DNA from: Megamerina dolium | Lineage: Eukaryota; Arthropoda; Insecta; Diptera; Megamerinidae | Direction: 5' to 3' | Assembly (NCBI GenBank): GCA_963854835.1 | Contig: OY978525.1 | Location: 44,455,554-44,519,553, forward strand | DNA: 64,000 nt | In this document: positions 43,079-54,088 of the stretch, one piece after another | How the letters are laid out: the number at the start of each line of letters is the position of its first letter | How positions within the stretch are numbered: the stretch's first letter is position 1 | The notes under the pieces: model-generated | The model's input: only the letters and a program-made list of their open reading frames with translations | What the model was told of the DNA's origin: nothing | The model's database searches: none | Made by a program: the position numbers and the translations under genes

Positions 43079-43340
43079 CACAGCTAGTGCAAGTTATATA
43101 TATATTTTTTTTTCGTCGTCGATAGCAATATCGCTAGTTGCTACATTTTGGCGACTGAGCAGGGACTTAAGTCTACGTGATTTAGTTGAAAAGTGTTCAT
43201 AAGGTGTTAATTAAGGTTGTCTCGGATGGGAGAGGTATTGTAATATTGTAGATTTTTGTGCGAAAGTTTGGGAAGACTTAAAAGTCTTGAGATGTCGATG
43301 ACCGTAAAGCCTTAAAAATTGCAAACATTTCAAAAAAATT
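43079..43340 (+). repeat. LTR-like fragment, right piece, with possible primer site
   Basis: This continues the sequence shared with 49455-49495 (GTGCAAGTTAT...CGTCGTCG). It ends in GTTGCTACATTT followed by TGGCGACTGAGCAGGG (43149-43164), which has the position and TGG start of a Gypsy-type primer-binding site. The rest is leader-like with no coding frame. Confidence 0.4.

Positions 43341-43346
<6 letters not shown>

Positions 43347-43389
<43 letters not shown>
43347..43389. repeat. (TA)n microsatellite
   Basis: A TA run into which the second Tc1 copy is inserted. Confidence 0.95.
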
Positions 43390-43392
<3 letters not shown>

Positions 43393-45038
43393 TGGCTCCC
43401 AGCTTATTTCGTACAGTGACAGTTTAAAAATTGCTGCAGTCGTAATTCCTAATATAGCAAAAATTTGAACAAAATATAAATGCCATTTTAGAAAGGAAGG
43501 TTTGTTTTTTATTTTCCAAAATTTACTTTTTCAAAATTTTAGTGTTTGACACTATAAAAAAATAAAATAAGAAAAAAATAGGAAAATTCATGTCACAGCT
43601 TATTTCGTACAGTCTCTTTAAGTTCAAACTAAAAACAAAGTAAGTTGATTTTAATATTTAGTTGACATCCCTTAGCGTTAATGACAGCCTGGAGTCTATT
43701 TGGCATTGAATCCACCAATTTTTGAGTGATGTCTGGTGTGATTTTTTTCCATTCTTCCATCAGTACCTTCTTTAGGTCTTGCTTATTAGAAATCTTGTGT
43801 GTTCTTATTTTATTGTCCAAAATAGACCAAAGATTTTCAATCACATTCATGTCAGGTGACTGTGGTGGTGGAGACATCAAGTGTGGGCAGTTCCAAATAA
43901 GCCAAGATTGCACAATCCCAGATTTATGTTTTGGGTCATTATCTTGGTAGTACCGAAATTCTTCCCGCAAACCCATCTGTCTGCACTTTGAAGTAAATTG
44001 TTTTTCAGAATCTCGAGGTACTTCATTTTGTCCATTTTTCCTCAATAAAAACCAATTCACCTACTCCGGCTGCTGACATACAGGCCCAAACCATCACGCT
44101 ACCGCCACCATGCTTCACTGTGGGCTTAAGGTTCTCCTTGTTTAGCTCGGTATTCGCTTTACGCCAAACATATGACATTCCGTCCGAGCCAAAAATATTA
44201 AACTTAGACTCATCCGCGAAAATAACGGTATTCCAGAACGCAGGAGTATTAATAATATGCTCTTTGGCGAAGTCAAGTCGGCGTTGTATATTCATTTTCG
44301 AAATGAATGGTTTCTTTCGGGCTACTCGACCGTTCAAGTCATGATTGCGCAGCACACGTCGGACAGTTTCAGCACTGGATGATTTTCCTATTTCACGCTG
44401 AACCTCTGCAGCCAACTTCGGAGCGGATAACTTTGGATTTTTCTTAATTTTTCGTACAATATAACGCTCGTCTGAAGCGTTGAAAATCTTATTAGGTGCT
44501 TCTCTGCCCTTGTTCTCCAACCGATTTTCGCGAACGAAGCGTTGAATGATGTATTGGACAGTTGAGGCACTTAAATTTGTCATTTCAGCAATTTTTCGCA
44601 CACTCTGACCTTTCCTAAAATGGTTAATTACCAGTTTACGCTGTTCCATCGTTGTACGACGACCCATAACGCTAAATGTTTAATTTACAGCACTTTAACT
44701 ATTTAAAATAATAATAATAAAAATTGTTATAATAGTTAAAAAGGTCCAAAAACTCATACAATTCAAAAAAACTTTGTAACTGCGCGGCAGAATGAAACTT
44801 ACTTACATTGAAGTTTGTGTACGAAATAAGATGTGAGCTGAAAATCAGCTGATCAATAGTTTTTCTCTCTTGCATAACAAAAAGAAAAATTTTTGGGGTT
44901 CCCCGTTTTCTTATTAGGTTTACTAAACACATACACAGACATCTACATTCAAAACTTATCGATAAGTTTTTTAGTTTCGATGTTACAGCCATGTACATAA
45001 AAATATATACACTGTACGAAATAAGCTGTGAGCCACTG
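43390..45038 (-). mobile_element. Tc1-like element, second copy (inactive)
   Basis: A 1,649-bp copy of the element at 36630-38280, with the same 29-bp ends, inner repeats and TA flanks. It is two bases shorter because of two 1-bp deletions in the transposase, and there are a few substitutions. It is embedded in (TA)n on both sides. Confidence 0.95.
43629..44667 (-). pseudogene. Tc1-like DD34E transposase with two frameshifts
   Basis: Identical to the intact 346-aa transposase over most of its length. The N-terminal 210 residues (44667-44030) run to KHGGGSVMVWACMSAAGVGE and FIEE. A 1-bp loss near 44034 shifts the frame, and another near 43975 shifts it again, so that GLREEFRYYQDNDPKHKSG and the Glu motif VIENLW are read in a separate frame. 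All three catalytic residues survive in the DNA, but no single product contains them. Confidence 0.95.
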
Positions 45039-45350
<312 letters not shown>

Positions 45351-45363
45351 ATATATATATATA

Positions 45364-45610
45364 CAGTCAGGGACTAAAGTTTAAATACACCCCACAAATC
45401 TTAATTTTAACTCGTATAAAACATTGGTGCGAAAATCTAAGTAAGCAGTTTTTTTGCAGTCTATCAGTAAGCAAACACAATAACAAAAAATTTGTATTTG
45501 TCGCATAGATAACTGTAAATTCATCAAAAACTCAAAAAATACGCTGGACAAAAGTTTAAATACAATACAAGAAAACACGTGTTTTTGCAATTTCTTTGGA
45601 AAAGTACCGT
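45364..45610 (+). mobile_element. Left end of a fourth Tc1-like family
   Basis: CAGTCAGGGACTAAAGTTTA follows a TA at 45362-45363. A related motif, GGACAAAAGTTTAAATACAA, lies at 45545-45564. This gives an IR/DR-type end about 200 bp long. No transposase or right end of this family is seen. Confidence 0.65.
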
Positions 45611-45625
45611 TATATTTTTTTTGCT

Positions 45626-46465
45626 TTCTTCACTTACGCATATTTATTCAGTTTTAGTGGAAAGTACGCGGAGTACAGAAATTTTATAAACTCTTTTAAT
45701 AATCTGGTTTATAATGAACCACATTTAGCTACAATAGAAATATTTAACCACTTGTTGAGTTCCTTATCAGGGGACGCACTTAGAACAGCGAAGGCATTCC
45801 AAGTTACAGAAGATAATTATAAAAAGAGCATTGGATCGTTTAGCTGAACGATACGACAAAACATTTTTTGATAGTAATTATTTGACATTCCCAAGATGAC
45901 CAAACCAAATTCTTCAGCTCTTAGGCGTGCGGTTGACACTATTTCTGCAATTTTTGATTCTTTGTTGCCATTAGGTACAGATAACGATATTACGAATGTC
46001 TTGATTATTTTCCTAGTTCTTTCTAAAATTGACCCAACTACAAAATCGAGGTGGAATGATCCAATCAGCTGGACTATTCAGGTGGAGTAGTTCAGTAGTT
46101 CCTTCATGGAACGACTGTTGAATACTATTAATTCGTCGTTGTCAATCACTTGAAGTCAATGAAGATCGGTCCAGTAGATACGACTGTGCTGATCATCAGA
46201 CTGCAGACTGTATACAAAGATTTATTAGTGGTTGCTGCGAGTAGTTCTAATAATCAATGCATTTTTTGTAAACCGAATTGACATTTAATACATAGCTGTA
46301 ACTCCTTCGGTACACTGCCTGTGATAAACGTTTCCATTTTGTAAAAAGTGCTGGAAGTTGCTTAAGTTGTTTAAAGAGAGGACATTCGGTCCGAAGCTCT
46401 TCACGATTTCATTACCGAGTTCTTCTGCATACTACACTTCTGCATAAGTATGAGGTGCAGCAGCA
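45626..46465 (+). pseudogene. BEL/Pao gag, decayed
   Basis: FSGKYAEYRNFINSFNNLVY, ATIEIFNHLLSSLSGDALRT and AKAFQVTEDNYKK match the start of the DUF1759-type BEL Gag domain. RLAERYDKTFFDSNYL continues in another frame. Zinc-knuckle remnants (CIFCKPN..., CLSCLKRGHSVRSCS) appear at about 46255-46400. Many frameshifts and stops. Confidence 0.65.
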
Positions 46466-46559
46466 ATCAAATCACTTTCATAATAATTTGTAGTTGTTGC
46501 TACTGCTATTGCGAATGCTACTACACAACCATCGAATCACCGCTCTTTACACCATGTTA

Positions 46560-46870
46560 CGAATACCCATGATGTCGTTGTATTGGCTACAGCTATCCTT
46601 AAAATAAAAGATAGCTATGAAAATACTTATCTTGTAAAAGCTCTTTTAGATTCTGGCTCACAAATAAATTATTATCATTGGTGATGAATGCGCACATAAT
46701 TTACAATTAGAACGGCAATATAAAGACTTCAATTTGTTGGGAATCGGAGATATAAATGTTAGTTTAAGGCACAAAGTTTGTACCACAATAAAATCTAGAG
46801 TTATCGAATATGAGTCCCAGATAGATTTTAGGTAATGAAGTCGATATCAAGTTACCAGCCAGAAATTAAT
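46560..46870 (+). pseudogene. BEL/Pao protease remnant
   Basis: VVVLATAILKIKDSYENTYL followed by VKALLDSGSQIN shows the DSG active-site motif of BEL protease at about 46650-46665. Downstream residues resemble the flap and C-terminal region but are in shifted frames. Confidence 0.65.
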
Positions 46871-46985
46871 TTGTCCTGGCTGATCAACACTTCAATAAAC
46901 GACAGAAAATCGATCTTTTAACCTGAGCTGAAATGTCTTTTTAAATCTTGTGCGTTGGTCAAATAAAGTTGCATAAGTTGTTTGC

Positions 46986-47291
46986 GTGCCGTAGCTCAGT
47001 GGTTAGTGTGGGTTCAATCTGAAGCATAACAAGTTTAATATCGAAAAGATATTCTTTCGAACGGTACCCACCTGTCAACAAGCAATTGACAATTCTTCCA
47101 GCAGTAATAATTATGCATGAAAAGGTTCCAAAAGAACTCTGTGACAAATCTTAGAAAAAAGTGATGCCGCAAGAGTTCTGCCGTTCGGACCCGGCTAAAA
47201 TAATTAGGTCCCTTCTAATACTGTCTAATATTTAACACGCACAACAGTAATGGAAGAGAAGCTCGGGCAAAGAGCCCTTCGGAGTTTTAAG

Positions 47292-47298
<7 letters not shown>
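46986..47298 (+). repeat. tRNA-derived SINE, copy D (head deletion)
   Basis: It starts GTGCCGTAGCTCAGTGGTTA with an A-box-like sequence, but the anticodon region is deleted so that GTGTGGGTTCAATC follows directly. The body is otherwise typical. It is inserted in the BEL relic and faces copy E tail-to-tail across a TA tract. Confidence 0.88.
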
Positions 47299-47345
<47 letters not shown>

Positions 47346-47349
47346 GTAC

Positions 47350-47427
<78 letters not shown>

Positions 47428-47451
47428 ATATACATATATAAATAAATAAAT
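47296..47451. repeat. (TA)n tract between SINE tails
   Basis: TA with a few CATATGTACATA interruptions joins the 3' ends of SINE copies D and E. Confidence 0.95.
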
Positions 47452-47796
47452 ATGTGGCACTTAAAGCCCCAAAGGGCTCATTGGCCGATCTTCTCTTCCA
47501 TTGCTGTTGTGCGTCTTAAATTTGGACAGTATTAGAAGGGACCTACTTATTTTAACCGGTTCCGAACGGCAGAACACTTGTGACATCACTTTTTCTGAGC
47601 TTTGTCACAGAGTTCTTTTAGAAGCTTTTTCATGGCAAGTTGTTACTGTCGGAAAAATTGCCAATTGCTTGCCGACAGGTGGGTACCATTCGAAAGAAAA
47701 ATCTTATCGATATTAAATTTGTTATGCATCAGCCGGGGATTGAACCACGACCTACAGATCAGAAGGCGAACACACTAACCACTGAGCTACGGCACC
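47452..47796 (-). repeat. tRNA-derived SINE, copy E
   Basis: A near-complete copy on the minus strand. The head (A and B boxes, full anticodon region) is at about 47725-47796 and is close to copies A and F. Frames through it (for example [20 protein letters not shown]) are incidental. Confidence 0.9.
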
Positions 47797-47809
47797 CATA
47801 TATACATAT

Positions 47810-47944
<135 letters not shown>

Positions 47945-48795
47945 TGAGGCAGACCTTGAGTATCATTCGAATATGCCCATACAAATTTATAAATTGAATA
48001 CGGCACATCACTAGCTCCATTTTTGGCTATTCGGAGTCTCAGTAAACTTGATAATCAGAATCTAGAAAGTATATCAATTGGTTCATGGGTGATCCCTAAG
48101 CATTTTTATGTAGATGACTTGTCGTCTGGCGCTGAAACATTAAAGGAGCTTGAAGTAATCCAAAGCCAAGCTATCAAAATACTTAATTCAGTTGGTTTCA
48201 AATTGGCAAAGTGGTATTCGAACCACAATTTCTTCAATAGTGGTTATAATATTACAAAAAAACCATAACATTTAATTATACTGAAACCACTAAAACTCTT
48301 AGTATCGTGTGGCATCCTAAAAGCGATGAGCACCATTTTAATCTGGTGGACAACTTCGATAAACTGAAAGCAACTAAGCGAAATATTTTGTCGGTTTCTT
48401 CCAGTTTGTTTGACCCACTGGGCCTCCTATGTCCAATCATTACAAAAGTTTGCAAAATTTGGACTGAGTTGAGTCCATACCGATTGAGGTAGCTACAAGT
48501 TGGGAGAGCTTTAAAGAAAACTTCCGAAAAATCCCAAATATAAAAATGCCACGTTATGTGAAGTTCCAAGTTCAAGTGTTGCGATGAGCGCTTATGGCTG
48601 TTGCATTTACCTTCGTAGTATATCGCATAATAGCTACAAAACAATACTTTTGCATCCAATTCGAAAGTACCGCCACTGAAAACTAACACCCTCTCGGCAC
48701 TTGAATTGTGCGCCGCCCATTTGCTGGTGAAATTGTGGTAAATTGCTAAAATGTTATTGCCAAATGCTGAAAAGGTCACATTATGGAGCGACTCA
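47945..48795 (+). pseudogene. BEL/Pao RT and RNase H remnant
   Basis: LAIRSLSKL..., HFYVDDLSSGAETLKELEVI (YVDD catalytic motif, about 48106-48117) and FKLAKWYSNH are RT. TFNYTETTKTLSIVWHPKSD-type connection sequence and SSLFDPLGLLCPIITKVCKI follow. The RNase H region (48540-48795) is strongly broken. It belongs with the gag and protease pieces at 45.6-46.9 kb as one BEL relic. Confidence 0.75.
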
Positions 48796-48799
48796 GAAA

Positions 48800-49396
48800 A
48801 GATTATTTAAAAAAAATTTATTTTATTAATTTTTTAAAATAGTGCAGAGCATTCTGCAAAGGTCCATGTTTATGGATGATTTTCTGCAAAGTTCTGGAGT
48901 TTTGACATGATTTACCGAAAATTTGAAAGCATCAAAAATTGTAAAACTTTACCAAAATGCTTATTACCATCTGCACGGAAACTGTATGAAAAAAATAATT
49001 ACGTCTGGACACTGCAGGAAGATAACGATCCAAAGCATCGAAGTCGCCTAAATACTGAGTAGAAAGAAAAAAACCTATCGAAACCTATGGATTGGCCATC
49101 CCAGTCCTTCGATGCAAACCCAATAGAAATTGTTTGGGCACTAATGAAGCAAAAGTTTGTAAAAAAAAATTTGATAACAACAAATCAATTAAAAACTATA
49201 CTGGACTTTTTCATTGACGTATGCAGAGTTGTGAGCGAAGATGTCAGGCTATTTTAAATATTAATGGTGGTTGGACTAGCTATTAATTTGTATTCCAAAT
49301 ATACGTTCTATACAATTTTTAAGAAAACAATAAACGTTTTTTAAAAAAGTTATTTATTTTATTTTTATGGGTGATCGGTATTTAGTGAACAGACTG
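48800..49396 (+). mobile_element. Tc1-like element fragment (3' part)
   Basis: The coding remnant includes LQEDNDPKHRSR and PMDWPSQSFDANPIEIVWAL (second Asp and the Glu), broken by a stop. The terminal end reads, on the reverse strand, CAGTCTGTTCACTAAATACC and is followed by TA at 49397. The first Asp and the 5' half are absent. It belongs to a different family from the other Tc1 elements here. Confidence 0.7.
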
Positions 49397-49398
49397 TA

Positions 49399-49510
49399 CG
49401 TTAATACCTATACTGAATTTCAAAATTAACCATTAAATTATGGTATTATTATAAAAACTACAGTTGGTGCAAGTTATCAACCATTTTTCGTCGTCGGTAA
49501 AATAAAAATC
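49399..49510 (+). repeat. LTR-like fragment, uninterrupted homologue
   Basis: This matches 41776-41835 joined to 43079-43125 and so preserves the empty site of the 41836-43078 insertion. Confidence 0.6.
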
Positions 49511-49676
49511 TTTTCGATTAAACAATCAATGGAAAAATGTTACAAACACAACATCGACTTGAATTTGTTATTCACTGATTTTAAACAGGCATTCGATACC
49601 ATAAGCAGATTGACAATTCCTACAATATTCAAAAGATGAAGAACCATCTATCGATACTCGTTACACTGAACTCCTA
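49511..49676 (+). pseudogene. Possible LINE RT sliver
   Basis: A short translation YKHNIDLNLLFTDFKQAFDT resembles the RT block with the first catalytic Asp of non-LTR elements. No flanking RT motifs are seen, so the call is weak. Confidence 0.4.
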
Positions 49677-50251
49677 TTATCCTTGTTCTTCCCGAACAAG
49701 TTTATGTACTTCCCCCTGATATGGCGAAATTCGCTCTAAGTGCACTACTTTAAACTTTGCTATCGTCTTCTCGTTCCAGGCACGTTGGATACGATACACG
49801 TCATTAAATTTTATTATTATCTCATATGGTCCTTCCCAATAAGTCTGTAGTTTAGGGGACAGGCCTTTCTTTCGTTGTGCGTAATGAAACATTACAAGCT
49901 CTCCTTGTCGCTTATCATCTGCGACCACTCTGATGAACTGATGTACTTCATCCAACAGTTCCCACTTTTCCCTAGTGAAATTATCTCGTTGGTGTTGTGA
50001 CTCCAAATTTTAAATCAGCTGGCAGTTTTAACTCTTGACCAAAAATTGACATTGCTTGTTGTAGTCGTTGTATTATGTTGTGCGCATCGATATGCCATGA
50101 AGGATATTGGTATATGCCCATCTTAGTCGTTTGGGTAATTATCTACGACTTTTCTCAAATATTCTTCCTTGTATTCCATAATCTTTAAGAGATCTGGGTC
50201 GTTCCACTGATCTTCTTGCACTTGTTCGGTGGTCCATGACTCCTCCGGCAA
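49677..50251 (-). pseudogene. Gypsy (mdg1/412-like) integrase fragment
   Basis: The 109-aa frame contains LVMFHYAQRKKGLSPKLQTY and WEGPYEIIIKFNDVYRIQRA, the GPY/F-type C-terminal domain of Gypsy integrase. Upstream remnants include FMAYRCAQHN and LKLPADLKF. The catalytic core is deleted. It is the downstream half of the Gypsy relic interrupted by the rosa mariner. Confidence 0.8.
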
Positions 50252-50253
50252 TA

Positions 50254-51499
50254 AAGGGTTATCCATTTCGCGGTTTCAAAAGTATAGGGCTAGAATTCGA
50301 CATCTGTCAAACTGAGTTGTTAAAACAATTTCTTTCTTTTTCAGTTCAAAGTCTGACATTTGCGAAAATGGATCACGTAACTATCGCACAACGCATTAAA
50401 ATTGTAAAAACCTACTACAAAAATGGTGATTCTGCCACAGCCACATATCGTACTTTAAGAGGAGATTATGGTTTACATAATCGTCAAACAACGCAAGCAA
50501 TTGGCAAAATTGTGAAGAAATATGAAGAGACTGGATCGGTTACAGATACTGTAAGGCCTGTGCATCATCGTTTCGCTCGTACCGAAGACCCGAATGTGTC
50601 GATTCCTCGTCGTTCTCAGGAATTAGGACTGTCTTACGGCACATTATGGCGTATTTTGCATTTGGATCTACACCTACATCCATATAAAATCCAGCTCACA
50701 GAACAACTGAAGCCAGCTGACCATTCACAATGTCGTGCCAGCTTGAACAACAGGCGGTGGACGGCGATTTTTCGAACAAAATTTTCTGTAGCACATTTCT
50801 CACTCGGTGGGTATGTTAACAAACAAAATTGTCGTATTTGGGGTTCTGAGAATCCTCAAGTAATTGAAGAGAGGCCACTACATCCACAAAAAGTCACTGC
50901 TTGGTGCGCTCTTTGGTCCGGAGGTGTGATTGGACCTTACTTCTTCGAAAACGACGATGGAACGACTGTCACCGTCAATTCGGAGCGTTATGGTCATATG
51001 ATAACCGACTTTTTTTCCCTGCTATTGAAGAATACGACTTAGAGAATATGTGGTTTCAACAAGACGGTGCCACATGCCACACAACTCGAGCGAATATGGC
51101 TTTATTGCAAGAGAAATTTTCTGGCCACGTAATTTCTCGCCGTGGCGATATCAAGTGGCCACCAAGATCATGCGATTTGACTCCGCTTGACTTTTTTTGT
51201 GGGGCTACGCGAAAGACCGTGTTTATGCAGATAAACCTTTAACTCTTGAGCACCTAAAAACCAACATTCGTCTCGTTATGGCTGAGATACCGCCCAATAT
51301 GTATCAAAAAGTGGTCGAAAATTACCTCAAAAGAATCGATGCTTGCAACAATTCGCGTGGTGGTCATTTAAATGATGTAGTATTTCACACATAATGTCAA
51401 CGTTCAAACTTTATAATAAAAAAGAAATATCATGATAAAAAGTATTTTATATGTGTTTTATTTACATTTACTTTTGAAACCGCAAAATGGATAACCCTT
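50254..51499 (+). mobile_element. DD41D 'rosa'-type mariner, copy 1
   Basis: The 1,246-bp element has inverted ends AAGGGTTATCCATTTCGCGG / CAAAATGGATAACCCTT and TA on both sides. Length is typical of a full mariner. It splits a Gypsy relic between RNase H and integrase. A second, inverted and deleted copy is at 59137-60106. Confidence 0.9.
50368..51394 (+). pseudogene. Rosa-type mariner transposase pseudogene, copy 1
   Basis: From the ATG at 50368: MDHVTIAQRIKIVKTYYKNG, an HTH with TVRPVHHRFARTEDPN linker, and the catalytic core. The first Asp region is lost: small deletions change the FFSDEAHF of copy 2 to FSVAHF. The second Asp is in WFQQDGATCHTT and the third in CDLTPLDFF, 41 residues apart, hence DD41D. 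Two frameshifts fall in T7 runs (51010-51016 and 51192-51198). The start is the first in-frame ATG, matching rosa-type N-termini. Inactive. Confidence 0.85.
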
Positions 51500-51501
51500 T
51501 A

Positions 51502-52200
51502 TATTCGTAAGTTGTATGTCGACAACGTGCTCCTTGCTTTTCATTCTAGAACAATGTTTACATTCCCTTTTGCAAGGACTACGAGATAGAGCATCCGCGT
51601 TACCATGATGTCCTCCTTTACGATGTTTGATTGTAAAGTCGGAACTCTGTAGCCATTCAATGCAGCACGTCAATTGCCCTTCAGGATTTTTAAATTATAA
51701 CAACCACCTTAGCGCTGCTTGGTCAGTTCATAGATGAAATGACTGACCATAAAAGTATTTATAGAAATATGTTACACATTGTATTGCAAGCAACTCTCTT
51801 CAAGTGACACGGTAAATTCTTTCTGGCTTTGACAGGATTTTACTATAGTATGCTATAACTTTTTCTTGTCGTCTTGCCCATCTATGATTTGGGAGAGCAC
51901 ACCACCTATTCCACAGCCACTCGCATCTGTGTCCAAAACAACCTTTTGACCAGATGCTAGATATGCTAATATTGATGCTTATTATCGATTCTTGGCAGTG
52001 GATAGAGGTTTTTTTGTGATATCATTTAGCTTTCTTTTCATGGATGAACCCTTTTCGCAGTCTACTATGGCCGTAACTTCCTGGCAATTACCAATCACCA
52101 TTCCTTTCTTCACAACTATAGATGTATTAGTTTGATTTAGTATTAGCACCGGTATCATTCCATTTTCTTCAGGTTAGTGGAACCTGTATGATGTTTCTCT
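51502..52200 (-). pseudogene. Gypsy (mdg1/412-like) RT-RNase H remnant
   Basis: Pieces in order on the minus strand: ILNQTNTSIVVKKGMVIGNC (the hinge before RT, about 52130), KLNDITKKTSI, a large RT deletion, EKVIAYYSKILSKPER (RNase H) and CCIEWLQSSDFTIKHRKGGH with GNADALSRSPC. The RT active site is absent. The frame runs into the mariner end at 51500. Confidence 0.75.
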
Positions 52201-52639
52201 TCGTTATTTCTTTATGCGCTTTCACTATCCATGACTTGTTTGTCCCATCATCCACATTCATCTGTGCTCAAATTACTGCATCTTATTTTGCTGGTACCTC
52301 TTGGCGTTGACATGGCAGTATATGTTTGATGTTTCTACTACGTTTGCAACCGATGTTTAATAGTAACTCAACATTTGAATATGCGCTGGACTGTGTCCAT
52401 CACATATATGGGCGGTTCATATCATATTACATGCAGGCGGTTCCATTCTTTGGAGCCGCCTGCAAGAATTTTGACGTATTATCTATTAATGCTGCTCGGT
52501 CTTGTCACTATCGTCCCATTGATATTTCGAAGTTGTTGTCTCGAACTGAAGCCCGAAGATGTTGAATGGTGTGTTTCCATCAAATGTTGGTGGCCTTAGA
52601 TTAATTATACATGATTCTCTAATCACTAATGTAAAAATA
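52201..52639 (-). other. Probable Gypsy gag-protease interval, unrecognisable
   Basis: This lies between the gag-like and RT pieces of the Gypsy relic. No protease motif could be identified. Confidence 0.35.
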
Positions 52640-53400
52640 AACGGACCATTATTTTTAGTTGATTGAGTTCGTGCTCTAATTTCTCGAATTTATCTTCCAG
52701 GTCATCTACACGTTAGATATGTGACTTTTTCATTAAAGACACCAGAAATTTCATCTACATGTTCTTTTAGTTCTGTAACTTTCTCATTGATATCCCCAGA
52801 ACTTGAACTTTTCTCTCCAGTCGTCGACATGATCCTTCAGCTTATCACCCAACTCATCCACGTGTTCTTTCAGCTCTGTGACATTGTTATTAATAGCACT
52901 AGAAATTTCCTGAAATCTGAGTCCAATTTCTTTTGTAGATTTTCGATAACGTTTTCTTGGCGAACCGAACCTTCCTGAATTTTCTTGCGCAAATCACTAA
53001 TAACGCCCTCTTGGTGTGCAGAATATTCTTAAAGTCAATTGTTTTCTGGAATCCCCCGATAACGTTTTTTCGGGGGATTTCAGTACGCAATTCACTAATA
53101 CCGCTTCATGGCAACATGCATTTTCTTGTAACTTCGCATTAATTCCTTTCAGTTGCTACTGCTGTTGTTGCGTCATGGTTGCATTACCCTCACCAGAAGT
53201 TCCAGTTGTGTACCTGACGACGACAGATTCATCTCTACCAACAGCTTTTTAAGCTGGTCCACTTTTAGTTGGTCAATTTTCACCAGCTTCACAGAATCCC
53301 ATATCTGACACCAACTGTTTTTACTTTGTGATCGTTTAATTCTACTCGATTCAACCCTGTTCCTCACTGAATTCTATCAATAATAATTGCATCACTTATT
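52640..53400 (-). pseudogene. Gypsy gag remnant (SAP-like, coiled-coil)
   Basis: The N-terminal frame has a SAP-type helix pair (QLKVDQLKKLLVEMNLSSSG, TQLELLVRVM), as seen in some insect Gypsy Gag proteins. It is followed by a repetitive coiled-coil (NVTELKEHVDELGDKLKDHV, DLEDKFEKLEHEL). Many stops and shifts. It belongs to the same relic as 49677-52200. Confidence 0.55.
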
Positions 53401-53458
53401 TCGCACTAACTATGTCCAACAACAATTTATTTAATCAACTATTTACAATCACTTTACA

Positions 53459-54079
53459 GGGACTTTGTCTATCTTGGAACCAGCATTAACAGCAGTAATG
53501 ACGTCAGCTTGGAGATCATGCGTAGGATAACTCTTGCTAACAGGTGTTACTTTGGGCTGAGTAAGCAATTGAGAAGTCGAGCCCTCTCTCGAAGAACGAA
53601 AACTACACTCTACAAGTCTCTCATCATGCCTGTCCTAACATATGGCGCTGAAGCCTGGACAATTTCCACCTCGGATGAGCGAATGCTTGGAGTTTTCGAG
53701 AGAAAAGTCCTACGCAAGATCTTTGGACCTATTTCCGTTGGTGGCGAGTACCGAATAAGGTACAATCATGAGCTGTACGAGCTGTATGCCGATATTGACA
53801 TAGTAAAGCGCATCAAAATCCAGCGGCTGCGCTGGCTAGGTCATGTCGAGCGAATGGAAAAACACGCTCCAGCTAAGAAGGTGTTATATTCGGAACCCGC
53901 TGGAGGACGACGCAGAAGAGGAAGACCAAACCTCCGGTGGAAAGACCAAGTACTGGAGAACCTGACGAATTTCTAACTGGCGCCAGCTAGCGAAGAACAG
54001 AGATGGCTGGCGAAGCATGTTATTTTCGGCCTAAATCGATATTCGGTTGATATGGCCACATAAGTAAGTAAGTAAGTAA
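53459..54079 (+). mobile_element. RTE LINE, 5'-truncated copy
   Basis: The last 620 bp of the RTE element at 54089-57250, in the opposite orientation. It encodes the C-terminal ~160 residues (GDFVYLGTSINSSNDVSLEI to RPNLRWKDQVLENLT) with a small frameshift at the end, then the 3' end and a (TAAG)n tail. The two copies are tail-to-tail across a few TA dinucleotides. Confidence 0.92.
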
Positions 54080-54088
54080 TATATATAT

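Noticed and set aside
41836..43090. Helitron with 5'-TC and 3'-CTAG ends
   Set aside because: TC and CTAG are present near the edges, but the empty-site homologue shows that CTAG-like bases belong to the flank. No hairpin before the end was evident.
36630..45038. The two Tc1 copies as ends of one composite transposon
   Set aside because: Each copy has its own TA flanks, both are in the same orientation, and the DNA between them is an unrelated mix of relics. Independent insertions are simpler.
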